NCBI RefSeq assembly: GCF_003015185.1
Contig: NZ_CP027860.1
Location: 5,363,001 to 5,427,000 of the forward strand
Origin: Ahniella affigens
GTDB taxonomy: Bacteria > Pseudomonadota > Gammaproteobacteria > Xanthomonadales > Ahniellaceae
Length of the DNA: 64,000 nucleotides
Reading direction: 5' to 3'
Within the stretch, counting starts at the first letter, position 1. Each line of letters opens with the position of its first letter. The position numbers and the translations under genes are program-made. Positions 52,434-61,905 of the stretch are shown one piece after another. Under the pieces are notes generated by a model that was not told the DNA's origin, did no database searches, and was given only the letters and a program-made list of their open reading frames with translations.

Positions 52434-55211
52434 ATGGACAAGTCATTCGAACCCAAAGCCATCGAAGCGCAGTGGTATCCGCGCTGGGAACAATCCGGCT
52501 ATTTCGCGCCGAGCGGGCACGGCACGCCCTACAGCATCATGTTGCCGCCGCCGAATGTGACGGGCACGCTGCACATGGGCCACGCGTTCCAGCACACCAT
52601 CATGGACACGCTGATCCGCTACCACCGCATGCAAGGTCACAACACCTTGTGGCAGGTCGGGACCGATCATGCTGGTATCGCGACCGAAATGGTCGTCAGC
52701 CGTCTGTTGGAGCGCGAAGGCAAAGGCGAGACGCGGAACGGCCTGGGCCGGGAAAAGTTCACCGAACGCGTGTGGCAGTGGAAGGAAGAATCCGGCAGCA
52801 CGATCTCGCGCCAGATGCGCCGCCTCGGCACGTCGGGCGACTGGTCGCGTGAGCGCTTCACGATGGACGAAGGTTTGTCCGAAGCCGTCACCGAAACATT
52901 TGTGCGTCTGTACGAACAAGGCTTGATCTATCGCGGCCAGCGTTTGGTGAACTGGGACCCAGTGTTGCTGACCGCGATCTCGGACCTGGAAGTGGTCAGC
53001 GAAGAAGAGCACGGCAAGTTGTGGTCGATCGCGTACCCACTCGCCGATGGCAGTGGTCAGCTGATCGTTGCGACGACGCGTCCCGAAACCATGCTCGGTG
53101 ACGTCGCCGTGGCCGTGCATCCCGACGACGAGCGCTATCAGGCGCTGATCGGCAAGATGCTCAAGCTGCCGTTGTGTGATCGCGAGATTCCGATCATTGC
53201 CGACGCGTATGTCGACAAAGAATTCGGCACGGGCTGCGTCAAGATCACCCCGGCGCACGACTTCAACGACTTCGAGATCGGCAAGCGGCACAGCCTGCCG
53301 ATGATCAACATCTTCACGCCCGACGCGAAGATCAACGATCGCGCGCCAGCCAAGTATCAAGGCCTGGATCGCTATGTCGCACGCAAGGCGGTGCTCGCTG
53401 ATCTGACCGCGGCGGAACTGTTGGTTGAAGAGAAGGCGCACAAGCTGCAAGTGCCGCGTGGTGATCGCTCCGGCCAGGTGATCGAGCCCTATTTGACCTA
53501 CCAGTGGTTCGTGAAGATGGACCACTTCGCGAAGCGTGGCTTGGAACTGGTTGAAAACGGTTCCGTGCGCTTTGTCCCAGAGAACTGGATCAACACCTAC
53601 CGGCACTGGCTCGGCAACATCCAGGATTGGTGCATTTCGCGGCAACTCTGGTGGGGGCATCGGATTCCGGCGTGGTTTGCCGAATCGGGCGAAATCATTG
53701 TCGCCCGCGACGAAGCGGAAGCAGCCAAAAAAGCGCAGGCGGCCGGCATCACGGCAGCACTGAAGCGCGAGGATGATGTGCTCGAGACGTGGTTCTCGTC
53801 AGCGCTCTGGAGCCACTCCACGCTCGGCTGGCCAAATCCCGAAGCGCAAGCCAAGTACGGTTACGACACCTTCCTGCCGACGTCGGTGCTGGTCACCGGT
53901 TTCGACATCATCTTCTTCTGGGTCGCCCGGATGATCATGATGACCGATCACTTCACCGGCCAGGTGCCGTTCAAGGACGTCTACATCACCGGCCTCGTGC
54001 GCGATCGCGATGGCAACAAGATGTCGAAGTCCAAGGGCAATGTGCTCGATCCGCTCGACCTGATCGACGGCATTTCGCTCGACGATCTGATTGCGAAGCG
54101 CACGACGGGTTTGATGAAGCCGCAGGACGCGCCGAAAATCGAAGCGGCGACGCGCAAGGAATTCCCAGAGGGCATCGATGGCGTGGGCGCCGATGCGCTG
54201 CGCTTCACGTTCGCCTCGCTGGCGTCACATGGCCGCGACATCAAGTTCGACTTCTCGCGCTGCGAAGGCTACAAGAATTTCTGCAACAAGCTCTGGAACG
54301 CGAGCCGCTTCGTGTTGATGAACACCGAAGACTTCGACGCCGCGACTGCGCCGAAAACGGCGGTGACCGAAGCCGAGCGTTGGATTCTGACGCGCCTGCA
54401 GTCGACCATCGCCGAAATGCACACGCAGGTGGCTGCCTATCGCTTCGACCTGATGTCGCAGGCACTCTACGATTTCGTTTGGAACGAGTTCTGCGATTGG
54501 TTCCTGGAACTGTCGAAGCCCGCATTGCAAGGACAGGACGCCGCAGCAGTGGCGTCGACCAAGCACACCCTGCTGCGCGTGCTCGAAACCGTGCTGCGCC
54601 TCGCGCACCCGCTGATCCCCTTCGTCACCGAAGAAATCTGGCAGCATGTTGCGCCGCGCCTTGGTATGTCGGTCGAGAATCAGTTCCTGGGTACGCAGCG
54701 CTATCCGCAAGTCGACGACATCGTCGCCGACAAAGACGCCGCCGCCGAAGTCGATTGGCTCAAATCCGTGCTCGCCAACGTCCGCCGCATCCGTGGCGAA
54801 ATGAATATCGCGCCAGGCAAAGTGCTGCCGCTGCTGTTTGCTGGTGGCGATGCCCAAGATCAACGCCGCGCCGAGAAATTCGCCGCGCAAATAACGTTCC
54901 TGGCGCGCTCTGAGACGCCGCGCTACTTGGCACCCGGAGAAGAAGAGCCCGCGTCGGCCGCCGGCGTGCTCGGTAGCCTCCGCGTACTGATTCCGCTCGC
55001 CGGCCTGATCGACCTGGACGCCGAGAAAAAGCGTCTGGACAAGGAAATCGCGCGCGTCGAAGTGGAGATCAAGAAATGCGAAGGCAAACTCGGCAACGCC
55101 ACGTTCGTGCAGAACGCCCCGGCAGCGGTGGTCGATCAGGAACGTCAGCGCTTGGTGGACTGGGGCACGCAGTTGCATGGTCTGAAAACACAGCGGGAAA
55201 AGCTGGGATAA
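52434..55211 (+). CDS. valS: Valyl-tRNA synthetase
   Basis: 925 aa, standard length. HMGH at residues 47-50 and KMSKS at 529-533 are the class I signatures; an editing domain lies between. [12 protein letters not shown] is typical. The C-terminal coiled coil ([20 protein letters not shown]) that grips tRNA is present. It charges tRNA-Val in the cytosol. A GGGAG ribosome-binding site precedes the ATG. The next gene starts 3 nt after its stop. Confidence 0.98.
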   Translation: MDKSFEPKAIEAQWYPRWEQSGYFAPSGHGTPYSIMLPPPNVTGTLHMGHAFQHTIMDTLIRYHRMQGHNTLWQVGTDHAGIATEMVVSRLLEREGKGETRNGLGREKFTERVWQWKEESGSTISRQMRRLGTSGDWSRERFTMDEGLSEAVTETFVRLYEQGLIYRGQRLVNWDPVLLTAISDLEVVSEEEHGKLWSIAYPLADGSGQLIVATTRPETMLGDVAVAVHPDDERYQALIGKMLKLPLCDREIPIIADAYVDKEFGTGCVKITPAHDFNDFEIGKRHSLPMINIFTPDAKINDRAPAKYQGLDRYVARKAVLADLTAAELLVEEKAHKLQVPRGDRSGQVIEPYLTYQWFVKMDHFAKRGLELVENGSVRFVPENWINTYRHWLGNIQDWCISRQLWWGHRIPAWFAESGEIIVARDEAEAAKKAQAAGITAALKREDDVLETWFSSALWSHSTLGWPNPEAQAKYGYDTFLPTSVLVTGFDIIFFWVARMIMMTDHFTGQVPFKDVYITGLVRDRDGNKMSKSKGNVLDPLDLIDGISLDDLIAKRTTGLMKPQDAPKIEAATRKEFPEGIDGVGADALRFTFASLASHGRDIKFDFSRCEGYKNFCNKLWNASRFVLMNTEDFDAATAPKTAVTEAERWILTRLQSTIAEMHTQVAAYRFDLMSQALYDFVWNEFCDWFLELSKPALQGQDAAAVASTKHTLLRVLETVLRLAHPLIPFVTEEIWQHVAPRLGMSVENQFLGTQRYPQVDDIVADKDAAAEVDWLKSVLANVRRIRGEMNIAPGKVLPLLFAGGDAQDQRRAEKFAAQITFLARSETPRYLAPGEEEPASAAGVLGSLRVLIPLAGLIDLDAEKKRLDKEIARVEVEIKKCEGKLGNATFVQNAPAAVVDQERQRLVDWGTQLHGLKTQREKLG

Positions 55212-55214
55212 GCC

Positions 55215-55922
55215 ATGTCGCGCTGCCTGGGCGTCGACGGTGCGGGATCGGGTTGGCTCGCGGTGTGGCGGCAAGGCAGCGAGTTGGGCTGGAAGCGGTA
55301 TGAGGATGCCGAGAGCTTGTGGCTTTCGAATATCGATGCCAGCGTGATTGCGGTCGATATCCCGATTGGACTTGAAGACGGATCGGCGCGCGCGACCGAT
55401 CGGCTCGCCCGTGCGTTTGTCGGCGGCAAACGTGCCAGCAGTGTGTTTGCCGCGCCGATGCGGCCAGCGCTCAACGCAGCGAACCGGCTTGAAGCGCAGA
55501 CGATTCAGAGGCAACTCGGTGGCATGGGCGTCGCGGCGCAGGCGTTTGCGATCTATCCCAAGATTCGGCAGTGGGATCATCTGCTTCGGGGCGATGCAAA
55601 CGCTCGTGCCTGTGTGCATGAGATCCATCCGGAAGTCAGCTTTGCCGCAATGCGTGGTGGCTTTGGGCAAGGCATCGTCGCGCCGAAACGCACGCTCGAA
55701 GGTCAGGAGATCCGCTTGGCGCTGCTCGCCAAGTATTTCGGACCGAAGCGCGTTGAACGACTGCGCGCGGCGATTCCGAAACGCATCGCGGCGATCGACG
55801 ACGTCCACGATGCGCTTGCTGCGTTGTGGAGTGCGGAGCGCATTGCTAGCGGCACCGCGCAATCGTTGCCCGATCCGCCGCGCGTAGATTCGCTTGGGCT
55901 GAGGATGGCGATTTGGTATTGA
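55215..55922 (+). CDS. DUF429 protein (predicted RNase H-fold nuclease)
   Basis: 235 aa. Starts with the RNase H-like strand LGVDGAGSGWLAVW, with an Asp, then VIAVDIPIGL with a second Asp-bearing strand. HEIHPEVSFAAMRGG and the late Asp pair in IDDVHDALAALW complete the DUF429 pattern. The role is not known; a nuclease is predicted from the fold. It is cotranscribed with valS. Confidence 0.85.
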   Translation: MSRCLGVDGAGSGWLAVWRQGSELGWKRYEDAESLWLSNIDASVIAVDIPIGLEDGSARATDRLARAFVGGKRASSVFAAPMRPALNAANRLEAQTIQRQLGGMGVAAQAFAIYPKIRQWDHLLRGDANARACVHEIHPEVSFAAMRGGFGQGIVAPKRTLEGQEIRLALLAKYFGPKRVERLRAAIPKRIAAIDDVHDALAALWSAERIASGTAQSLPDPPRVDSLGLRMAIWY

Positions 55923-55989
55923 GTTGGCGATTGCAGGCCGATGGTTCGAATCGACTCTGTCGCTGGTGGCCAGGCCGGTTCTGGACCCC

Positions 55990-56567
55990 GGCCTTCCAGA
56001 CTGTGTGGAAAGACCTCGATCAGCCCGAAAGAATCAAGAGTGCCCGAGTGCTGGGGCCACCTTTGTCGTCATCCTGGAAGCCGCGCAGCGGATTCCGGGA
56101 GCCAGGGCAATCTTGCAACAGGTTCGCAAACAAGGCGCACGGCACTGCAGCTTGAACGTTTGACGCAAGATTGCCCTGGATCCCGGCTGCGCCAGGATGA
56201 CGACAATAGGGTTTGTCACCGCGAGGCGCGGCGGACGCCGAATGGTTGAAAACGTTGCGGCAGAGCGATATTCGTTGTTTCAACATAGTCTCTGGTTTAC
56301 GGCAAGAACTCCAAACCCACCCCGGATCAAGTCCGGGGTGACGAGAGGTGCGTTGGATACCCTTCGGAAACCGCTCCTTTCTGGCGTCTGAAGTACCGGC
56401 TTTGCCGCGACCGACACGCTCGCGATTCGTCGCCCCGGACTTGATCCGGGGCGGGTTTCGAGCTCGCGGCATGCTGACCTATTTCTTGCATGCACCATCG
56501 TGTCCGAACGCGATCACCTAGGCGTCTCGAATCAGTCGCCCGATGGTTCCACACAGCCTGGAAGGCC
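55990..56567. repeat. Composite repeat element C with 21-bp inverted ends
   Basis: GGCCTTCCAGACTGTGTGGAA at 55990-56010 is mirrored with one mismatch at 56547-56567. Inside are a hairpin pair built on GTCATCCTGG...CCAGGATGAC (about 56066-56201), the block TGACGACAATAGGG shared with 2670, and an R1 pair (56318-56453). The gap 55923-56721 holds nothing else. Confidence 0.75.
56318..56453. repeat. R1 pair inside element C (REPIN-like)
   Basis: CACCCCGGATCAAGTCCGGG and the opposite-reading CGCCCCGGACTTGATCCGGG enclose about 90 nt that includes TTTCTGGCGTCTGAAG and CTCGCGATTCGTC. The block matches the reverse complement of 58173-58308 through its whole length. Confidence 0.75.
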
Positions 56568-56721
56568 TTAGTTCAGAACAATCTGGCCTCGTTGTCACAC
56601 CGAGGACCTGCGATCCCGTCGCATCACCCGAAGCATCCGTCAACACTTAGCCAAAGCACCGACGAATCGATGCCGCAAACGCGCGCCACGCGATCGCCTC
56701 AATTGTGCGCATAATCGCCCC

Positions 56722-57723
56722 ATGGCCACCGCCCCCACCAAACGCAAACGCCGCACGCCCCGTCGCCCGAAAAGTGCTGGGGCGGCGCGTTTCTACTACA
56801 AGGGCAGCCGACTCAAGCAGCTGCGGGCGTTTCTGTACACGGCCAAGCTCGGAACACTATCGCGCGCGGCCGAGGCGTTGTTTCTCAGTCAGCCGTCCGT
56901 GAGTTTGCAGATCCAGGCCTTGGAGCGCGAGTTTGGGGTGCGTCTATTGGAACGCACGGGGCGCCGCGTGCAGCTGACGCGCGAAGGCCAAGAGCTTTAC
57001 GACCTGGCCTTGCCGTTGATCGAGGGCTTGGAATCGCTCGACCAAAACTTCCGGCGCAAGGTCCAAGGCCTGGATGCGGGCGAGCTCAACGTCGCCGCGG
57101 GATCGTCGACGATTCAGTTCCTGCTGCCCGCACTCGTCGCGAGCTATCGCGATCGGCATCCGAAAGTGAAGCTCCAATTGCACAATGTGACCGGTATCGA
57201 TGGCTTGGCGATGCTGCGCTCGGATCAAGTCGATTTCGCGGTCGGCTCGATGCTCGATGTGCCGAACGATCTGGTCTATGAGCCGGTGTATTCGTTTGAC
57301 CCGATGCTGATCATGCCAGTCAATCATCCGCTCGCGAGCAAGAGTCACATCAGCTTGGAGGATTTGTCGCCGCATGGTCTGATCCTGCCACCGCGACGAC
57401 TCACGACGTTTCGCTTGGTCGACCTGATTTTTCAGAAGGCGCGCGTGCCGTATCAAGTGGCGATTGAAGTGGGTGGCTGGGAGGTCATCAAGCAATACGT
57501 CGCGATGGGGCTTGGCATTTCGATTGTCACCGGGATTTGTCTGCGGCCCGAAGATCGCTTGGAAGTCCGCAATATGAAGGACTGGTTCCCGCAGCGGACG
57601 TATGGTGTCGTGGTGCGCAAGGGCAAGTACTTGAGCCCGCAGGCGCGCGCGTTTATCGACTTGATTCGTCCGGGTTTGTTTACCCGGCGCGATTACGATG
57701 ATGCAGGGCATTCGGAGCGGTGA
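56722..57723 (+). CDS. LysR-family transcriptional regulator
   Basis: 333 aa. A basic N-terminal extension (about 30 residues, KRKRRTPRRPKS) precedes the winged helix (LKQLRAFLYTAKLGTLSRAA, LSQPSVSLQIQALEREFGVR). The effector domain (about 115-320) has the LysR substrate fold, with GELNVAAGSSTIQFLLP at the start and WEVIKQYVAMGLGISIVTG near the end, closest in feel to the CysB/Cbl branch. The extension is longer than usual for LysR. It stands alone in a repeat island, with inverted composite elements on both sides. Targets unknown. Confidence 0.9.
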   Translation: MATAPTKRKRRTPRRPKSAGAARFYYKGSRLKQLRAFLYTAKLGTLSRAAEALFLSQPSVSLQIQALEREFGVRLLERTGRRVQLTREGQELYDLALPLIEGLESLDQNFRRKVQGLDAGELNVAAGSSTIQFLLPALVASYRDRHPKVKLQLHNVTGIDGLAMLRSDQVDFAVGSMLDVPNDLVYEPVYSFDPMLIMPVNHPLASKSHISLEDLSPHGLILPPRRLTTFRLVDLIFQKARVPYQVAIEVGGWEVIKQYVAMGLGISIVTGICLRPEDRLEVRNMKDWFPQRTYGVVVRKGKYLSPQARAFIDLIRPGLFTRRDYDDAGHSER

Positions 57724-57770
57724 AGCATGCTCGCTGGTTTGCTGCGAGATTGCCTGGACCCCGACGTTCC

Positions 57771-57970
57771 AGGCTGTGTGCAAACGGCTTCGGTGCCTGC
57801 ACTCATGGCGTCTGACGCCATCGCAAGGCGACTGACTCCGTTGTCGTCATCTCGACGCAAGTCGGGACCCAGAATACTTGCGGCACGGTGGCCAGATTGC
57901 CCTGGGTCCCGCACGCGTCGGGATGACGGCAATGAGGTGCCACCGCAAACTTCAACCGTTTTCACAGCCC
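57771..57970. repeat. Copy of the AGGCTGTGTG element with a nested insert
   Basis: Shares with 2511-2656 the ends (AGGCTGTGTGCAAACGG, CCGTTTTCACAGCC) and the inner blocks ATGGCGTCTGACGCCATCGC and AATGAGGTG. It is about 54 nt longer, because GGGACCCAG...CTGGGTCCC lies inside the central palindrome. Confidence 0.7.
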
Positions 57971-58056
57971 CTGCTTCGCCGGGGCGACGCCAAGTAGTGC
58001 AGGAGACGATTCGCAAGCAGTAGGCCTGGGTAGCATTCTGCAAGATTGTCCGGACC

Positions 58057-58397
58057 CCGGCCTTCCAGACTGTGTGAAAACAACAAAGGACTGGTTCGAG
58101 CAACCTAGCCGATCGGGTTCGGAAGCGATGATGAGCGCAAATGATGGGTCAGTTTGCCGCGAGCCTGAAACCCACCCCGGATCAAGTCCGGGGTGACGAA
58201 TCGCGAGAGTGTCCGTCGAGGCAAAGTCGTTGCTTCAGACGCTAGAAAGGATCGGTTCCCCAACGTGTTCCAATCCACCTCTCGTCACCCCGGACTTGAT
58301 CCGGGGTGGGTTTGAAGGTCTTGCAGCCGTACCGAGGCTATGTTGAAGCGCCAAATATTGTCCTGCCCAAAGGTTTTCACACAGTCTGCTTCGCCGG
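58057..58397. repeat. Composite repeat element D, inverted relative to element C
   Basis: CCTTCCAGACTGTGTGAAAA on the left and GTTTTCACACAGTCTG on the right. Inside is an R1 pair (58173-58308) that is the reverse complement of the pair in element C. Together with 57771-57970 it fills the gap 57724-58411, where no gene was seen. Confidence 0.75.
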
Positions 58398-58411
58398 AGT
58401 GACGACAACGC

Positions 58412-60148
58412 TTACTCTGGCTTGTCCTTAAGCCCCTGCGTCATGCCGTGCAGATCACTCCCAGAGATGCCGACCTCGCGCATTAGCGACTCAATGAGCG
58501 GCGCCTGGGCGCGATAGCGGAGCGCCGAGCTGACGACTTGCTCGGCGAGATTGCCGGAGTTGCCATTTGCGGGATCTGCGCCACCTGTGCCGGCGCCGCC
58601 ACCTCCCGCATTCAAGCCTTCGACCTGCACAATTCGAATCCCTTCGATGTGCTCCATCGGCTTGACCGATTCGCGCACGATCTCCGGCAGATGCTTCAGC
58701 AACGCCAGTTTGATCTGCATCGCCACTTGCTCGGCCGACATCATGTTCGCGGCCTCGTTCAGCCGGCGCTGGCCTTCGGCATCGACGGCATAACGCTGTT
58801 CGGCGGCCTGCGCACGCATGCGTTCGGCATCGGCATCTGCCTGCGCTTGAATGCGGCGCTGGTCAGCAGACGCATTCGCCGCAGTCAACACCGCCTGGGC
58901 GCGATCTTCGGCAGCTTTCTTCTCGGCTTGGGCCGCAATAGTGACGCCAATCATGTCGCGCTCGGCCTTCTTCGCCGCTTCAACGAGTTCGATCTTCTTC
59001 TGACGCTCGGCGCGTTCGATTTCGCGGACCGTGGCGACCTGCTCTTCGGCCTGCACCGCACCCGCGCGTGCGAGATCTGCAGCGGCCTGCGCCTCCGATT
59101 GCGCACGAGATTTCTCGGCAATCGCGATTGCGCGCTCCTGCTCCGCAAGCTGCACGGTCTTCTGTTGCTCAATCTCGGCGGTCTGCACCGCGCGCGACTT
59201 CGCAACCTCCCGCTCCTTCAGCTGCTGCTCCATCGCAATGCGCTGCTCCTGCAGTGCACGATCGGCGGCGATTTTGGCCTGATCGATCTGCTGCTGTGCT
59301 TCGATTTTCGCCTGCTCGGCTTCGCGAGCCTTTTCGGCGCGCTGCGTCGCGATCTCGGCCTGCTGATGCGCGCGGCGGATCTCGATTTCACGCTGTTGCT
59401 GCAGTTTGGCGTACTCTTCTTCGCGCGACAGTGTCAGCTTTTGCTGCTCGGCAATCAGATTCTTTTTCTGAATCTCGACTTCGGTTTCCTGCTGAATTTC
59501 ATTGCGCTTCTTGCGACGGAGTTCAATCGCTTCGGTCAGCCGGGTCAGGCCCTCGGCGTCGAAGGCGTTATCCGGATTGAAATACTCCTTGCCGGTCTGG
59601 TCGAGGCCGGTTAGCGACACGGCTTCCAGCTCGAGTCCGTTCTTCAGCAGATCCTCGCTGACCGCCTGCTGCACTTTCTGGACGAACAACGAACGCTGTT
59701 CGTGCAGCTCCTCCATACCCATCTCGGCCGCAACCGAGCGCAGGGCATCGACGAACTTGCCTTCCACCAGTTCCTTCAGCGCTTCCGGCTCCATGGTCTT
59801 GCGACCCAAGGTCTGAGCGGCGTTGGCGATCGATTCTTCGGTTGGCTGCACGCGGACATAGAAATCGGCCTGCACGTCTACACGCATGCGATCACGTGTG
59901 ATCAGCGCCGCTTCTTTGGCGCGCTCGACGTAGAGCTTCAGCGTGTTCATGTTGACCGGGATCAGCTCATGAAACACGGGGAAGACGAGCCCGCCGCCGT
60001 TAACAATGACCCGTTGCCCGCCCAAACCGGTGCGCACGAACGAGATTTCCTTGGAGGCGCGCCGGTACAGCCTCGCCATGATCAGGAAGATAAACAGGAA
60101 GCCGACCAGGCCAATGCCGGTCAGGATCAGGATTTCCATCAATTGCAT
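58412..60148 (-). CDS. yqiK: YqiK/flotillin-family SPFH protein
   Basis: 578 aa. One N-terminal transmembrane helix (about 5-27) is followed by an SPFH domain (about 30-220; RADFYVRVQPTEES-type core seen as VQADFYVRVQPTEES) and a long charged coiled coil rich in Glu/Ala/Gln/Arg (220-480). The C-terminus has Gly/Ala-rich and short helical parts. Flotillins form membrane scaffolds. It lies 20 nt behind yqiJ, its usual partner. It is an inner-membrane protein with the bulk in the cytoplasm. Confidence 0.92.
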   Translation of the reverse strand: MQLMEILILTGIGLVGFLFIFLIMARLYRRASKEISFVRTGLGGQRVIVNGGGLVFPVFHELIPVNMNTLKLYVERAKEAALITRDRMRVDVQADFYVRVQPTEESIANAAQTLGRKTMEPEALKELVEGKFVDALRSVAAEMGMEELHEQRSLFVQKVQQAVSEDLLKNGLELEAVSLTGLDQTGKEYFNPDNAFDAEGLTRLTEAIELRRKKRNEIQQETEVEIQKKNLIAEQQKLTLSREEEYAKLQQQREIEIRRAHQQAEIATQRAEKAREAEQAKIEAQQQIDQAKIAADRALQEQRIAMEQQLKEREVAKSRAVQTAEIEQQKTVQLAEQERAIAIAEKSRAQSEAQAAADLARAGAVQAEEQVATVREIERAERQKKIELVEAAKKAERDMIGVTIAAQAEKKAAEDRAQAVLTAANASADQRRIQAQADADAERMRAQAAEQRYAVDAEGQRRLNEAANMMSAEQVAMQIKLALLKHLPEIVRESVKPMEHIEGIRIVQVEGLNAGGGGAGTGGADPANGNSGNLAEQVVSSALRYRAQAPLIESLMREVGISGSDLHGMTQGLKDKPE

Positions 60149-60168
60149 GAGTGCGGCCTCGCGTTCAA

Positions 60169-60849
60169 TCAGGGATCGTGTTCAATCAGCTTGGGGTCGA
60201 AGCGCTCGGCGCGGAATACTGTGCCGAGCATGGCGACGACCACGACTTGCTCGCCCTGGCGGAACACCTCGCCGGGCTGATTCGGTTCGACCATGAAGTA
60301 CTGGGTCGTGCGGAATTCATCGCGCAGTTTGGCTTGCGCGGGCGAGCCTTGACGGGCTTCGCCGATGACAATCGTGGCCAAGCGGCCAAGCAAGTGGTGG
60401 CGCTTGATGACTTGTGATTCGTCACGCGGCAGCAGGCGGCCGATGAAACCGGCCAGTCGGCTGCCGATCGGCAGACTGAGTGGCAGCGCCGCACCGGCCG
60501 CGATCCAGCCGGGCAGAAAGCCATCCAGCAGACTGCGCGCGCCGATCTGCAAACCGAGCCCGACCATGCCAAACGACATCAAGTAGACCGTGATGATCAC
60601 GAGCGTCGGCACCTTGCCGAAATGCAGCCAGCCGAGCAGTTTGTCGAATACGGAGCCAGCGCCGTCGACATCGACGTCAATATGGCCATCGACATGGACA
60701 TCGAACCCATCCGGCAGCAAACCGTCCAGCCAATGACCAAAGCTATGACCCAGCAGGATGGCGAGCACTTCGATGGCCGCGAGTGCCACCACCACGCCGA
60801 GCGCGATCACGAAGATCAGATTTTCGGGGGCAGTAAACAGATTCGGCAC
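60169..60849 (-). CDS. yqiJ: YqiJ-like membrane protein (NfeD/OB-fold)
   Basis: 226 aa from a GTG at 60849 with GGAG 6 nt upstream. Three hydrophobic regions (about 10-35, 80-105, 110-130) are separated by a His/Asp-rich periplasmic loop (VHVDGHIDVDVDGAG). The C-terminal part (about 145-220) is an OB-fold-like domain (GRLATIVIGEARQGSPAQAK, GEQVVVVAMLGTVF). YqiJ proteins pair with YqiK flotillin, just downstream. Their role is in membrane organisation; details are unknown. The 255-nt gap 60850-61104 before the next gene shows no feature. Confidence 0.87.
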   Translation of the reverse strand: MPNLFTAPENLIFVIALGVVVALAAIEVLAILLGHSFGHWLDGLLPDGFDVHVDGHIDVDVDGAGSVFDKLLGWLHFGKVPTLVIITVYLMSFGMVGLGLQIGARSLLDGFLPGWIAAGAALPLSLPIGSRLAGFIGRLLPRDESQVIKRHHLLGRLATIVIGEARQGSPAQAKLRDEFRTTQYFMVEPNQPGEVFRQGEQVVVVAMLGTVFRAERFDPKLIEHDP

Positions 60850-61104
60850 GATCAGCTCCGGAACCAGGCATGGCAGGTCGGGTCAGACATCATGAACATG
60901 GCCAAGGCCTGCGCTCCCATTGAAAATTCACTGTAGTTGCGCGCACCCGACAGGGTCAAGTTCGGACGGGCAATTCGCGCACTACGCATGGCTGCTACAC
61001 ATCACCCGGGCACGATTGATCCGGGCTTATCGACTCCATACGTAATCTGCGGGAAAACGTGGTCAGACCCCCACTCGCCCGATCGCATTCGCCGCGGAGG
61101 CGCG

Positions 61105-61905
61105 TCACGCGTCCGTCGATTGCGCATCCACCAGCTGAAGTCCGTGCGCCGCCAGAACCGCCTGATACTGACGGCGCTCCTGGGCCGTGCCGGCATCTTT
61201 GACGGGGTCCGTTGATACCACACCGTGCCGATACAGATAACGATGCCCGGAGGCGGATCGAACGGTTTCTTCAGCATTCGGGCTCAGCAGCGCACACTCG
61301 AGCAACTGCCACAGCGGTTCCAGATCGGCCTGGTTGTACTGCATCGCGCACAACGCCAACAGGTCGTTCCGCGTCATGAAGCGGACATGCTCGGTCTCGA
61401 TCGAGAAGCTCTGGTTCAAGAACAGCGCCAGGCGGGCGCTGGCCAGCGCCTGCTCTTCCCACTCGGTTTCCATGTGCTGCGTCAAGCGCTCGCGCGCCTC
61501 TGCTGGCGCCATCAGCACGAACGGCAGCACCAGGAATGGGCTGCCAATCAGGCGCGGGTCGGGCTCCAGCTCCGGTTTGGCCATTCGGCCGGCGCTGGCG
61601 CCGAACGCCATCAGACTGGGCGCCTGCCGTGCCTTGGGTTCCTGGCCATAGAGCTCGGCAAGCGCGGCATGAACCGGAAAACCAGGGCGAAGTATCTGAG
61701 CCTGATCGTAGAGTGCGGCCGCAATCGCCAAGCCGCAGGCGTCCACGCCTGGTAGCAGCCTGAGCAAGTCTCCGCTGATGACATCAACCAGCGCCGAGGC
61801 CGATTCCAAGGGCAGCCCCAGGTGCACCGGGTTGCCCTCAGGTTTCACTTCTATCGCCAAAATGCCCGCAATCGGATTCAGGGTGCGGCTAGCATGGTCG
61901 GTCAT
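61105..61905 (-). CDS. Protein of unknown function, divergent from the acyltransferase
   Basis: 266 aa from the ATG at 61905; the frame stays open further but that part lies over the acyltransferase gene. The N-terminal half is hydrophobic-polar mixed with LGLPLESASALVDVISGDLL and LPGVDACGLAIAAALYDQAQ. The middle region contains LMAPAEARERLTQHMETEWE and a helical stretch. No family was recognised. Its ATG shares the CATG with the ATG of the gene on the other strand. Confidence 0.6.
   Translation of the reverse strand: MTDHASRTLNPIAGILAIEVKPEGNPVHLGLPLESASALVDVISGDLLRLLPGVDACGLAIAAALYDQAQILRPGFPVHAALAELYGQEPKARQAPSLMAFGASAGRMAKPELEPDPRLIGSPFLVLPFVLMAPAEARERLTQHMETEWEEQALASARLALFLNQSFSIETEHVRFMTRNDLLALCAMQYNQADLEPLWQLLECALLSPNAEETVRSASGHRYLYRHGVVSTDPVKDAGTAQERRQYQAVLAAHGLQLVDAQSTDA

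Noticed and set aside
54225-55862. Frame of about 545 codons antisense to the end of valS and DUF429
   Set aside because: Spans two real genes in the opposite sense and has no recognisable domain.
56318-58308. R1 palindromes as a CRISPR array
   Set aside because: Copies alternate in orientation and spacing is irregular; no cas genes.
55990-58397. The LysR island as a composite transposon
   Set aside because: Flanking elements have no transposase frame, no target duplication was seen, and the ends of C and D differ.
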